From Pseudomonas sp. GM21 (GTDB taxonomy: Bacteria > Pseudomonadota > Gammaproteobacteria > Pseudomonadales > Pseudomonadaceae): a stretch of 34,168 nt of DNA. The DNA lies in contig NZ_AKJS01000116.1 of assembly GCF_000282215.1 (NCBI RefSeq), positions 1 through 34,168 on the forward strand, given 5' to 3'. Below are positions 15,897 through 24,082 of this stretch, in pieces. Within the stretch, counting starts at the first letter, position 1. Each line of letters opens with the position of its first letter. The notes beneath the pieces were generated by a model that was not told where the DNA came from, made no database searches, and was given only the letters and a program-made list of their open reading frames with translations. The position numbers and the translations under genes were made by a program.

Positions 15897-18800
15897 ATGT
15901 CAACCCTGCGCACCTTTTTCATCATGGCCCTGCTGGGCCTGAGCCTCTCCATTGGCACGCTGCAAGCGGCCGAGCCGCCGTCCAGCGAAGCCGTACAGGC
16001 AAGCCTGGACAAGATCGCCGACCGCAAACTGCCAGAAGCCGATCAGAAAGCCCTGCAAGCCGTTCTGCAAAACACGCTGACCCAGCTCAACAACCAGCGT
16101 GACTACGAGCAGAAACTGGCCGATGTCAAACAGCAACTGGCCGCCGCGCCAAAGCAAGTCATCGAGAATCAGCGTGAACTGGCGCGTCTGAAGGCCAGCA
16201 AAGTGCTGCCAGTGACGCAACGCTACGCCAACCTGTCGATCCCGCAACTCGAGCAAATGCTCACCGAGCGCTCGACCCAGCAAAGCGACCTGCAAAGGGC
16301 CTTGACCGACGCCAACACCCTGGTGATCACTGCTCAGACCCGCCCCGAGCGTGCCCAGGCCGAAATTTCGGCCAGCCAGACGCGCATTCAACAAATCAAC
16401 AACATCCTCAAGACCGGCAAAGATGCCGGCAAAACCTTGAACGGCGAACAGCGCGATTTGCTCAATGCCGAACTCGCCGCCCTGAACGCATTGATTCCCC
16501 TGCGTCGCCAGGAATTGGCCGGCAACAATCAGCTGCAGGATCTAGGCAACAGCCAGCACGATTTGCTCTCGGAAAAATCCGATCGCCTGGATCAGGAAAT
16601 CCAGGAGCTGCAAACCCTGATCAACCAGAAGCGCCTGGCCCAGTCCCAAGAGACGGTGACCCAGCAATCCATCGAGGCGCAGAAATCCGGCAGCAGCAGC
16701 CTGTTGGCCACCGAAAGTGCAGCCAACCTGAAGCTTTCCGACTACTTGCTCAAAAGCACGGACCGCCTCAACGAAGTCACTCAGCAAAACCTGCTGACCA
16801 AGCAGCAACTGGACAACGTCACCCAGAGCGATTCGGCGCTGGACGAGCAAATCAACGTGCTCAAGGGCAGCTTGTTGCTCTCCAAGATTCTCTATAAACA
16901 GAAACAGTCCCTGCCGCGTTTAAGGCTGGACCGCAACCTGGCGGACCAGATCGCCGACATTCGTCTGTATCAGTTTGACGTCAACCAACAACGCGAACTG
17001 CTGAGCAACCCGGCCAGCTACGTTGACAACCTGCTGTCGACTCAACCACCGGAACAAGTCACCCCGCAACTGCGCAAGAGTCTGCTGGAACTGGCCACGA
17101 CCCGCGCCGACCTGCTGGAACGGCTGAATCGCGAATTGAGCGCCGTGCTCAACGAATCCATCACCCTGCAACTCAATCAAAAACAACTGCTGAGCACCGC
17201 GCAAAGCCTGCGCGCGACCCTCGACGAGCAAATGTTCTGGATTCCCAGTAACAAGCCGCTGGACATGGAATGGATACGCGCGGTACCGGAACGCTTGCAG
17301 CGCCAGATCACGACCTTGCCGTGGTTCTCCAGCCTGAGTGAGTTGAGCGACGGTCTGATTCAACGGCCCCTGTTGTTTCTGCCGTTGGTGCTGCTGATTG
17401 GTGTTTTGTTGTGGCGACGCAAAAGCCTGTACGCCCAACTAAACAAAGTTCACAAGGATATCGGCCACTTCAAGCGCGACAGCCAGTGGCATACGCCGCA
17501 GGCCATTCTGGTCAATATTTTGCTGGCGCTGCCGGTCGCGCTGGGCCTGGCCTTGTGTGGTCTCGCCTTGCAGATCGACGCCCGCGGGCAGAACGCCAAC
17601 ATGGGCGCCGCGTTGCTGCAAATGGCTCAGGCGTGGCTGGTGTTCTACACCGCCTACCGGATCCTCGCGCCGGGTGGCGTGGCCGAACTGCATTTCCGTT
17701 GGGAAAAACCTCAGGTCGAATTCCTGCAGGGCTGGATCCGTCGACTCGGCCTGGTGGTGATGGCGCTGGTGGCGGTGGTGGCCGTCGCCGAACTGCAACC
17801 GGCGACCCTGGCCGATGATGTACTCGGCATGCCCGTGGTGTTGGCCTGCTACGCTTTGATGGCCTGGCTGCTCAGCCGCTTGTTGATGCGTAGCCCGACA
17901 CACGAGAACGCTTCGCTATTTCGCAAATTGGTGGGGATCCTGTTTACCGCCCTGCCGATCGCATTGTTCGTGGCGGTGTGCTTCGGCTACTACTACACCG
18001 CACTCAAGCTCACCGACCGACTGATCAATACCCTTTACCTGCTGATGTTCTGGCTGGTGATCGAAGCCACTTTTGTCCGCGGGCTCAGCGTTGCGGCGCG
18101 CCGCCTGGCGTACCAGCGAGCCCTGACCAAACGTCAGGCAGCCAAAGAGGCCGGTGACGGCGACGCCGTGATCGAAGAACCGACGCTGGACATCGAAAAG
18201 GTCAACGAACAATCCCTGCGCCTGATCCGTCTGGCGCTGCTCGGCGCTTTCATGGGCGCACTGTACTGGGCCTGGTCCGATCTGATTTCGGTGTTCTCGT
18301 ACCTGGACAACATCACCCTCTACGAATACACCAGCGGTACGGGCGCAACCATGAGCATGGTGCCGATCAGCATCGGCGACATGCTGGGTGCGCTGATCAT
18401 CATCGGTATCACTTTCGCCCTCGCCCGCAACTTGCCAGGCCTATTGGAAGTGTTCGTGTTGTCCAAGCTGAATCTGGCGCAGGGCAGCGCCTACGCCACG
18501 ACCACGCTGTTGTCTTACGTGATTGCCGGGGTCGGTTTCGTCACGACCCTATCCACGCTCGGCGTGAGCTGGGACAAGCTGCAATGGCTGGTGGCAGCGC
18601 TCTCGGTCGGCCTGGGTTTCGGGATGCAGGAGATCTTTGCGAACTTCATCTCCGGCATCATGATTCTGTTCGAACGGCCGGTGCGGATCGGCGACACCAT
18701 CACCATCGGCAACCTGTCCGGCACGGTCAGCAAGATCCGCATCCGCGCTACGACCATCACCGACTTCGACCGCAAGGACATCATTGTCCCGAACAAGACG

Positions 18801-19247
18801 TTCATTACCGGGCAACTGATCAACTGGTCCCTGACCGACACCATCACCCGGGTCACGCTCAAGCTCGGCGTCGACTACGGCTCGGACCTCGACCTGGTCA
18901 AAGAGCTGCTGCTCAAGGCCGCCCGGGACAACCCGCGCGTGCTCAAGGACCCGGAACCGCACGTGTACTTCCTTAATTTCGGTGAAAGCACCCTCGACCA
19001 CGAGTTACGCATGCACGTGCGCGACCTTGGCGACCGAAACCCGGTGCTCGATGAGGTCAACCGCTTCATAAACCACGAGTTCAAGAAGCAGCACATCAAC
19101 ATCTCGTTCCGGCAGATGGAGGTCTACCTCAAGAACCTTCACGGCCAGGAATACAAATTGGTGCCGGTCGAACCGGAAAACAAAACCATCGTGCCGATGG
19201 CGGATGGTAAACCGCTGCAAGAACCGCCAGCCGCCAAGCTCGACTAA
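15897..19247 (+). CDS. mscK: Large mechanosensitive channel MscK (KefA-type)
   Basis: The 1116-residue protein is an inner-membrane channel of the MscS superfamily that opens under turgor stress. It starts with a signal peptide (MSTLRTFFIMALLGLSLSIG, cleavage after LQA). A long Gln/Leu-rich helical periplasmic domain runs to about residue 480. About 8 membrane helices (roughly 485-850) precede the MscS core. The core begins in the pore helix LSVGLGFGMQEIFANFISGI (about 899-918), followed by FERPVRIGDTITIGNLSGTV, TTITDFDRKDIIVPNKTFIT and the alpha/beta vestibule ending near 1085. The length matches E. coli MscK (1120). It follows cvrA, so K+ export and osmotic release are encoded side by side. 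Its ribosome site is weak by eye. I recall the same order in PAO1 (PA5021-PA5023). Confidence 0.93.
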   Translation: MSTLRTFFIMALLGLSLSIGTLQAAEPPSSEAVQASLDKIADRKLPEADQKALQAVLQNTLTQLNNQRDYEQKLADVKQQLAAAPKQVIENQRELARLKASKVLPVTQRYANLSIPQLEQMLTERSTQQSDLQRALTDANTLVITAQTRPERAQAEISASQTRIQQINNILKTGKDAGKTLNGEQRDLLNAELAALNALIPLRRQELAGNNQLQDLGNSQHDLLSEKSDRLDQEIQELQTLINQKRLAQSQETVTQQSIEAQKSGSSSLLATESAANLKLSDYLLKSTDRLNEVTQQNLLTKQQLDNVTQSDSALDEQINVLKGSLLLSKILYKQKQSLPRLRLDRNLADQIADIRLYQFDVNQQRELLSNPASYVDNLLSTQPPEQVTPQLRKSLLELATTRADLLERLNRELSAVLNESITLQLNQKQLLSTAQSLRATLDEQMFWIPSNKPLDMEWIRAVPERLQRQITTLPWFSSLSELSDGLIQRPLLFLPLVLLIGVLLWRRKSLYAQLNKVHKDIGHFKRDSQWHTPQAILVNILLALPVALGLALCGLALQIDARGQNANMGAALLQMAQAWLVFYTAYRILAPGGVAELHFRWEKPQVEFLQGWIRRLGLVVMALVAVVAVAELQPATLADDVLGMPVVLACYALMAWLLSRLLMRSPTHENASLFRKLVGILFTALPIALFVAVCFGYYYTALKLTDRLINTLYLLMFWLVIEATFVRGLSVAARRLAYQRALTKRQAAKEAGDGDAVIEEPTLDIEKVNEQSLRLIRLALLGAFMGALYWAWSDLISVFSYLDNITLYEYTSGTGATMSMVPISIGDMLGALIIIGITFALARNLPGLLEVFVLSKLNLAQGSAYATTTLLSYVIAGVGFVTTLSTLGVSWDKLQWLVAALSVGLGFGMQEIFANFISGIMILFERPVRIGDTITIGNLSGTVSKIRIRATTITDFDRKDIIVPNKTFITGQLINWSLTDTITRVTLKLGVDYGSDLDLVKELLLKAARDNPRVLKDPEPHVYFLNFGESTLDHELRMHVRDLGDRNPVLDEVNRFINHEFKKQHINISFRQMEVYLKNLHGQEYKLVPVEPENKTIVPMADGKPLQEPPAAKLD

Positions 19248-19260
19248 CCGCTCTATCCCT

Positions 19261-19284
19261 AGCAGAATGCTCGGACATTCTGCT
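19261..19284 (+). other. Hairpin in the mscK-selO gap, next to the selO ribosome site
   Basis: AGCAGAATG-ctcgga-CATTCTGCT is a perfect 9-bp stem with a 6-base loop. GGAG, the likely selO ribosome site (19285-19288), begins directly after the stem. No T run follows, so it does not look like an ordinary terminator. A role in mRNA stability or in limiting selO translation is possible. Confidence 0.6.
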
Positions 19285-19295
19285 GGAGATGGCCG

Positions 19296-20759
19296 TTGAA
19301 AGCCCTCGACGAACTGACCTTCGATAATCGTTTTGCCCGCCTGGGCGATACGTTTTCCGCCCATGTGCTGCCCGAGCCCATCGATAACCCGCGCCTGGTG
19401 GTGGCCAGTCCTGCGGCCATGAAGCTGCTGGATCTGGACCCGGCCGTAGCCCAAACCCCGGAGTTCGCCGAGCTGTTCAGCGGCCATAAGCTCTGGGCCG
19501 ACGCGGTGCCACGGGCGATGGTCTATTCCGGGCATCAGTTCGGCTCCTACAACCCTCAACTGGGCGACGGCCGCGGTTTATTGCTGGGCGAGGTCTACAA
19601 CGAGGCCGGAGAGCATTGGGACTTGCACCTCAAGGGTGCCGGGCAAACTCCGTTTTCGCGCATGGGCGATGGCCGTGCGGTCTTGCGCTCCTCGATCCGC
19701 GAATTCCTTGCCTCTGAGGCCCTGCATGCACTAAACATCCCGACCACCCGCGCCCTGTGCGTGATTGGCTCCGACACGCCAGTGTGGCGCGAGAAGCAGG
19801 AACGCGCGGCAATGGTCCTGCGCCTGGCACCCAGCCATGTGCGCTTCGGGCATTTCGAATATTTCTACTACACCAAACGTCCCGAGAAGCAGAAAGAACT
19901 CGGCGACCACGTGCTGGCCATGCATTTCCCCGAATGCCTGGAACAACCGGAACCGTATCTGGCGATGTTCCGTGAAATCGTCGAGCGCAACGCCGAGCTG
20001 ATTGCCAAATGGCAGGCGTATGGCTTCTGCCACGGGGTGATGAACTCCGACAACATGTCGATCCTGGGTATCACCTTCGACTTCGGCCCGTTCGCCTTCC
20101 TCGATGACTTCGACGCCCATTTCATCTGCAACCACTCCGACGATCAGGGCCGGTATTCCTTCAGCAACCAGGTGCCGATTGGCCAGTGGAACCTCAGCGC
20201 CCTGGCCCAGGCCCTGACGCCATTCATCAGCGTCGAAGCCCTGCGCGAAACCCTCGGGCTGTACTTGCCGCTTTACCAGGCCCACTACCTGGACCTGATG
20301 CGCCGCCGCCTCGGTTTCACCACCGCTGAAGACGATGACCAGAAACTGCTGGAACACTTGCTGCAACTGATGCAGAACAGTGGCGTCGATTACAGCCTGT
20401 TCTTCCGCCGACTTGGGGATGAGTCACCGGAACTGGCCGTAGTCCGCTTGCGAGATGACTTCGTCGACATCAAGGGCTTCGATGCCTGGGGCGAGCTTTA
20501 CGTCGCCCGGGTGGCTCGCGAAGGCGTGGTTGATCAGCAACAGCGCCGAACGCGAATGCACGCGGTCAATCCGCTGTACATCCTGCGCAATTACCTGGCG
20601 CAAAAGGCTATCGATGCGGCTGAGAGCGGCGACTACTCAGAGGTTCGCCGGTTGCATGCGGTGTTGAGCAATCCGTTCGAGGAACAGCCGGGGATGGACA
20701 CTTACGCCGAGCGGCCGCCGGAGTGGGGGAAGCATTTGGAGATTAGTTGTTCGTCTTGA
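19296..20759 (+). CDS. selO: Protein adenylyltransferase SelO (YdiU/UPF0061 family)
   Basis: A 487-residue pseudokinase that transfers AMP from ATP to protein Ser/Thr/Tyr residues; in E. coli it is linked to redox stress and glutaredoxin control. The start is a TTG at 19296 with GGAG 7 bases upstream, giving the family-typical N-terminus MKALDELTFDNRFARLGD; the ATG at 19289 is out of frame. The inverted-ATP active site is intact: Lys113 (LHLKGAGQTPFSR), Asp252 and Asn253 (HGVMNSDNM), and Asp262 of the FDFG motif. These are the same residue numbers I recall for the P. syringae SelO structure. The C-terminus ends CSS, where eukaryotic SelO carries selenocysteine. It lies 48 bases after mscK, and its stop faces the toxin gene stop with only 6 bases between. 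Confidence 0.95.
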   Translation: MKALDELTFDNRFARLGDTFSAHVLPEPIDNPRLVVASPAAMKLLDLDPAVAQTPEFAELFSGHKLWADAVPRAMVYSGHQFGSYNPQLGDGRGLLLGEVYNEAGEHWDLHLKGAGQTPFSRMGDGRAVLRSSIREFLASEALHALNIPTTRALCVIGSDTPVWREKQERAAMVLRLAPSHVRFGHFEYFYYTKRPEKQKELGDHVLAMHFPECLEQPEPYLAMFREIVERNAELIAKWQAYGFCHGVMNSDNMSILGITFDFGPFAFLDDFDAHFICNHSDDQGRYSFSNQVPIGQWNLSALAQALTPFISVEALRETLGLYLPLYQAHYLDLMRRRLGFTTAEDDDQKLLEHLLQLMQNSGVDYSLFFRRLGDESPELAVVRLRDDFVDIKGFDAWGELYVARVAREGVVDQQQRRTRMHAVNPLYILRNYLAQKAIDAAESGDYSEVRRLHAVLSNPFEEQPGMDTYAERPPEWGKHLEISCSS

Positions 20760-20765
20760 GGAAGG

Positions 20766-21128
20766 TTATTCCAGCGGATCGATGGCACTGACGACTCGAG
20801 CAACGATGTCGGCCATCGTCACGTCATCAAGACGCTCGATAAACTTGGCAGAGCCGTCACGGACGCGCTGTTCAATATCAAAACTGCGTACCTGATTACA
20901 CACCGCGACACCCGTCGTGTCATGACCGGAAACGACAACCGTAAGTCCCGAGTTTCGACTGAGGTTGCCGCCACTGGTGACAGGGACAGTCATGCTGACA
21001 CCCAAGGCATTGATCTCCCTTGGTGTAATCACCACGAAGCGGTGCCGATTCATCATTTCTCGCCCCGCAACCGGATTTGGGTCAACCCAATAGACGTCGC
21101 CTCGCTGCGGGGCTTGTCGACGGACCAT
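20766..21128 (-). CDS. chpB: MazF/PemK-family endoribonuclease toxin, ChpB-like
   Basis: A 120-residue type II toxin expected to cut mRNA at short sequence motifs. It carries the family start RGDVYWVDPNPVAGREM, then NRHRFVVITPREINALGVSM, VPVTSGGNLSRNSGLTVV and VCNQVRSFDI. The NALGVSM...PVTSGGN pattern is closer to ChpB than to MazF of E. coli. The gene is intact with no frameshift. Its ATG shares one base with the TAA stop of the antitoxin gene (21126-21130), the usual coupled arrangement. Confidence 0.92.
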   Translation of the reverse strand: MVRRQAPQRGDVYWVDPNPVAGREMMNRHRFVVITPREINALGVSMTVPVTSGGNLSRNSGLTVVVSGHDTTGVAVCNQVRSFDIEQRVRDGSAKFIERLDDVTMADIVARVVSAIDPLE

Positions 21129-21397
21129 TAACCTAACTCCCGACCAACTGGATTACCTTCACGTGCAGACGCTGTTTGCGCATTCAGTTCAGCCATTTCT
21201 TCGGAACCTTCAAGCAACTCGGTCAAGCTGTAGCGTTTACGAGGAGTCGGTGCAACGGGGCGAGCAATCAACTCACCATCAACCACGTTCAGCTCCAACT
21301 GCGCCCCAACTTCCAGGTGCAGGAGCTTCAACAAGGTAGGCGGAAGCGTAATTACTGCGGCACCACCTTGACGGCGGATTTTGGAAGTCACGGACAT
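21128..21397 (-). CDS. chpS: AbrB-type antitoxin, ChpS/MazE-like
   Basis: An 89-residue antitoxin. The N-terminal SpoVT/AbrB DNA-binding fold spans about 1-45 (SVTSKIRRQGGAAVITLPPT, then GAQLELNVVDGELIARPV). A flexible C-terminal tail has RKRYSLTELLEGSEEMAEL, which resembles the RRYSLDELL toxin-binding region of E. coli ChpS. The start at 21397 is chosen because AGGAG lies 7 bases upstream and the AbrB fold begins there; the open frame extends further but without family-like sequence. It probably neutralises the downstream toxin and represses their shared promoter. Confidence 0.9.
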   Translation of the reverse strand: MSVTSKIRRQGGAAVITLPPTLLKLLHLEVGAQLELNVVDGELIARPVAPTPRKRYSLTELLEGSEEMAELNAQTASAREGNPVGRELG

Positions 21398-21426
21398 GGG
21401 AGAACTCCTATCCGGCAATTGGAAGA

Positions 21427-21442
21427 TATCGATCTCTCGATA
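21427..21442. promoter_or_regulatory. Small dyad upstream of the toxin-antitoxin pair
   Basis: TATCGA-TCTC-TCGATA is a perfect 6-bp inverted repeat, 30 bases upstream of the antitoxin start. Autoregulation by AbrB-type antitoxins through such palindromes is common, so this is a reasonable candidate operator. No clear -10/-35 pair was identified. Confidence 0.4.
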
Positions 21443-21666
21443 AGTGCAACAAACGTAGCACGCGAATGAAAGCAAAGCGACCTCCTCGGAAAACGACAGA
21501 GTGAATGTTGAATGCCTCCAGCGTAGCCAACGCTCCAGGACTACAAATCTCAAAACTGTGAGCATTTGCGACAGTTGTGAGCGTGCCTTCTTATCCTACT
21601 GACTTGATAAGTTCTGACCCCGACTCCAAATTAGCGTGTCTGACTGCTCAACTTTTTGGATATCCA

Positions 21667-22101
21667 ATGACCACCCCACTCCTCATCCCCTGCCCCCACT
21701 GCAACGGCCTCAACCGCATCCCGGCCGAGCGTCTCGACGACCATCCAAAATGTGGTCGCTGCAAGGCCGAGGTTTTACTGAGCAAACCGTTTGAATTGAA
21801 GCAAGGCGATTACGCCAGCCAGATCAAAGGCGATCTGCCGTTGCTGGTGGATGTGTGGGCGGACTGGTGTGGGCCGTGCAAGTCGTTTGCGCCGGTGTTC
21901 GAGCAGGCGGCCGGTCAGTTGGCGGGCAAGTGCCGGTTGGCGAAACTCGACAGCGAGGCGAACCAGCAGCTGTCGGCGCAGTTGGGGATTCGCTCGATTC
22001 CGAGTCTGATTCTGTTCAAGAATGGCGGGGAAGTGGCGCGCCAGAGCGGGGCGTTTCCGCTGCTGCAGTTGATGAGCTGGTTGCGTAGTCATGGGATTTA
22101 A
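21667..22101 (+). CDS. trxC: Thioredoxin 2 (TrxC), zinc-binding
   Basis: A 144-residue cytoplasmic disulfide reductase. The N-terminal zinc finger is formed by Cys9/Cys12 (CPHC) and Cys29/Cys32 (CGRC), followed by the thioredoxin fold with active site Trp67-Cys-Gly-Pro-Cys71. IRSIPSLILFKNGGEVARQS contains the cis-proline. The start at 21667 gives the standard TrxC N-terminus (MTTPLLIPCPHCNG); the open frame extends upstream without family sequence. TrxC is usually part of the oxidative stress response. It lies just beyond the toxin-antitoxin pair from selO, another redox-linked gene, and ends in a family A REP pair. Confidence 0.96.
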   Translation: MTTPLLIPCPHCNGLNRIPAERLDDHPKCGRCKAEVLLSKPFELKQGDYASQIKGDLPLLVDVWADWCGPCKSFAPVFEQAAGQLAGKCRLAKLDSEANQQLSAQLGIRSIPSLILFKNGGEVARQSGAFPLLQLMSWLRSHGI

Positions 22102-22118
22102 GCAGCGCATTACCCACT

Positions 22119-22207
22119 GTGGGAGCGAGCCTGCTCGCGATGGCGGGGTAACAGTCAAAATTTTAGTCGACTGACACTCCGCTATCGCGAGCAGGCTCGC
22201 TCCTACA
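22119..22207. repeat. REP-like inverted repeat pair, family A (copy 2)
   Basis: GAGCCTGCTCGCGATGGCG and the inverted CGCTATCGCGAGCAGGCTCG flank a unique centre, with outer ends tgtgggag and ctcctaca. It has the same layout as 2221-2311. It fills most of the gap between the convergent trxC and ParA-type genes and may act as their shared end signal. Confidence 0.9.
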
Positions 22208-22231
22208 GGTGTTCGGTGGTGTAAGCAAGAA

Positions 22232-23002
22232 TCAGGCACTTTCCAGCAGTTTGTGCAGCTCGACGAATTGCTGGGTCAGCTTGTGCCGGGGGTCGAGGTG
22301 GATCAGTGGCGTGTTGGCCTGGTGGGATTCACGCATACGCACTGAACTGGCCAGGTACACCGGCAATACCGGCAAACCTTCGGCAATCAATTCGTCGAGA
22401 ATCTGCTGGGGCAGGCTGGCGCGGGCCTGGAACTGGTTGACCACGATTCCTTCGACTTCCAGGCCTTCGTTGTGGTCTTCCTTGAGTTCTTCGATTTCCG
22501 CCAGCAAGCCGTACAAGGCCTGACGCGAAAAGCTGTCGCAGTCGAAGGGGATCAGCACACGATCGGCGGCAATCAACGCTGATACCGCATAGAAGTTCAG
22601 CGCGGGCGGTGTATCCAGGTAGATCCGGTCGTAATCTTCCCCCAGCTCCTCAAGCAATTTACGCAGCTTGTTGATCTTGTGTTTAGCCTCAAGCTTGGGC
22701 TGCAAATCAGCCAACTCGGCGGTGGCGGTGACCACGTGCAGGTTGTCGAAGGGTGTTTCGTAGATGTCGACCTGGTTTTTTTTCGAAAACGGCCCGGAGG
22801 ACAGGGTTTGCTTGAAGAAATCGGCGATGCCCATCGGGATGTCACTGCCGGTGAGGCCTGTCAGGTATTGAGTGGAGTTGGCCTGGGCATCGAGATCCAC
22901 CAATAAGGTGCGATAGCCCTGACTGGCGCTGACCGCCGCAAGATTGCAGGCAATACTGGATTTACCCACGCCACCTTTTTGATTAAACACCACGCGCCGC
23001 AT
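22232..23002 (-). CDS. Orphan ParA/MinD-type ATPase
   Basis: A 256-residue deviant Walker ATPase. The P-loop is at residues 9-15 (KGGVGKS). The switch/Walker A' region is LLVDLDAQANSTQYLTGL and the Walker B equivalent is YDRIYLDTPPALNFYAVSAL. No parB-like or helix-turn-helix partner lies next to it, so it is not a standard chromosome partition pair (parAB normally sits near oriC). Such orphan ParA proteins can position cargo such as chemosensory arrays, pili or flagella, but its cargo cannot be told from here. The ATG at 23002 starts directly at the MRRVVFNQKGG strand. Confidence 0.9.
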   Translation of the reverse strand: MRRVVFNQKGGVGKSSIACNLAAVSASQGYRTLLVDLDAQANSTQYLTGLTGSDIPMGIADFFKQTLSSGPFSKKNQVDIYETPFDNLHVVTATAELADLQPKLEAKHKINKLRKLLEELGEDYDRIYLDTPPALNFYAVSALIAADRVLIPFDCDSFSRQALYGLLAEIEELKEDHNEGLEVEGIVVNQFQARASLPQQILDELIAEGLPVLPVYLASSVRMRESHQANTPLIHLDPRHKLTQQFVELHKLLESA

Positions 23003-23240
23003 GTCAAAACCTCTCCGTGTATCAAAGAATGACCGAGTGTAGTGTTCCAGCGCATCGCTTAGCTACCTCGGCAGAACGGACTACACGGTCAAATCCAATC
23101 TCCTCACGAAAAAACAGCAATTACCTCCATTGATTCGAGCAAAGGCCGACAGCCATGAACTTCACGGTGTGGATAATGGCTAATCGATACCTTTTGCCGA
23201 ACCGGACGGTACATTTCACTGCACAAAATGTAACCAGCAT

Positions 23241-23269
23241 TTGCTACGCACCCGTAGCACCGGGATAAT
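23241..23269 (+). promoter_or_regulatory. Strong predicted sigma-70 promoter of the APE operon
   Basis: TTGCTA (23241-23246) and GATAAT (23264-23269) are separated by exactly 17 bases and lie 88 bases before the first APE gene. The start of transcription is predicted near 23276. No other equally good promoter was seen in the 354-base gap 23003-23356. Confidence 0.65.
23242..23259. promoter_or_regulatory. Dyad overlapping the APE promoter -35 region, candidate operator
   Basis: TGCTACG-CACC-CGTAGCA is a perfect 7-bp-arm inverted repeat. It covers the -35 box and part of the spacer of the predicted APE promoter. A repressor bound here would block RNA polymerase. No regulator gene is visible in the cluster part inside the window. 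Confidence 0.5.
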
Positions 23270-23356
23270 GCGCGCCACTCGGCGCTACGCGTCACGTAAG
23301 GTCTGTCGCTGTCTTTGCGGCTCACCGCGTCAAAGAAGCCCTCTGGGGCGGGATGT

Positions 23357-24082
23357 ATGTCTGTGATCAACTTCAACATCGCCCAATGGCGCGCGTGGGC
23401 TCCCGGGCTCGAAAGCGTGGACGATTGGCAGGCATGGAGCCGACAGCCGGTTGTGCTTGCGAGCAGCGATGCCGCCCCCGACGTGTCGTTTCTGCCTGCC
23501 ATGCAGCGCCGACGACTCAGCCGGTTGGCGCGAATGGCATTCTGTGTCGGCTGGCCCTTGGCCGATGGCCGCCAGGACCTACCGCTGGTCTTTATTTCCC
23601 GCCATGGCGAGACCCCACGCACCTTCGAAATCCTCAGCGATCTGGCCGCCGACCAACCGTTGTCGCCGACTCACTTCAGTCTGTCCGTCCACAACGCCGT
23701 TATCGGCCTTTGGTCGATCATGCGGGGCGAAACCAGCGAAATGACGGCCCTCGCCGCAGCCGGTGACGGGCTTGAACACGGCATGCTAGAGGCCGCGGCG
23801 TTGCTGGAAGAAGGCGCACCTGCCGTCCTGCTGATTGTCACCGAAGAACAGCCGCCCAGCGCCTACGAAACATGGATCGACGATGTACCGTTTCCCTATG
23901 CCGTCGCCCTGTTGCTGACCCCTGGCACCGACTGGCAGCTGTCCCTGAACAGCACGACGCAAAGGTTGTCCAACGCCCACTGGCCCCATGCACTGAATTT
24001 GTTGCGTACCCTGCTCGGCCAGCAATCCACCTGCCAACATGCCTGGAAGAATCGTGTATGGACCTGGCATCGCACCCCGTGA
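23357..24082 (+). CDS. Beta-ketoacyl synthase-like chain length factor (first APE gene)
   Basis: A 241-residue protein matching the short ketosynthase-like N-terminal family (PF13723) found at the head of aryl-polyene and related clusters. It starts MSVINFNIAQWRAWAPG and contains SFLPAMQRRRLSRLARMAF and PTHFSLSVHNAVIGLWSI, the latter recalling thiolase-fold core strands. It is much shorter than a full ketosynthase (about 400) and lacks an active-site Cys motif, so it probably partners a full ketosynthase or tunes chain length. The start at 23357 is preferred to an in-frame ATG at 23315 because it starts at the family N-terminus and a GGGGCGGG stretch precedes it. The 3' end overlaps the next gene by 25 bases. 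Confidence 0.88.
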   Translation: MSVINFNIAQWRAWAPGLESVDDWQAWSRQPVVLASSDAAPDVSFLPAMQRRRLSRLARMAFCVGWPLADGRQDLPLVFISRHGETPRTFEILSDLAADQPLSPTHFSLSVHNAVIGLWSIMRGETSEMTALAAAGDGLEHGMLEAAALLEEGAPAVLLIVTEEQPPSAYETWIDDVPFPYAVALLLTPGTDWQLSLNSTTQRLSNAHWPHALNLLRTLLGQQSTCQHAWKNRVWTWHRTP

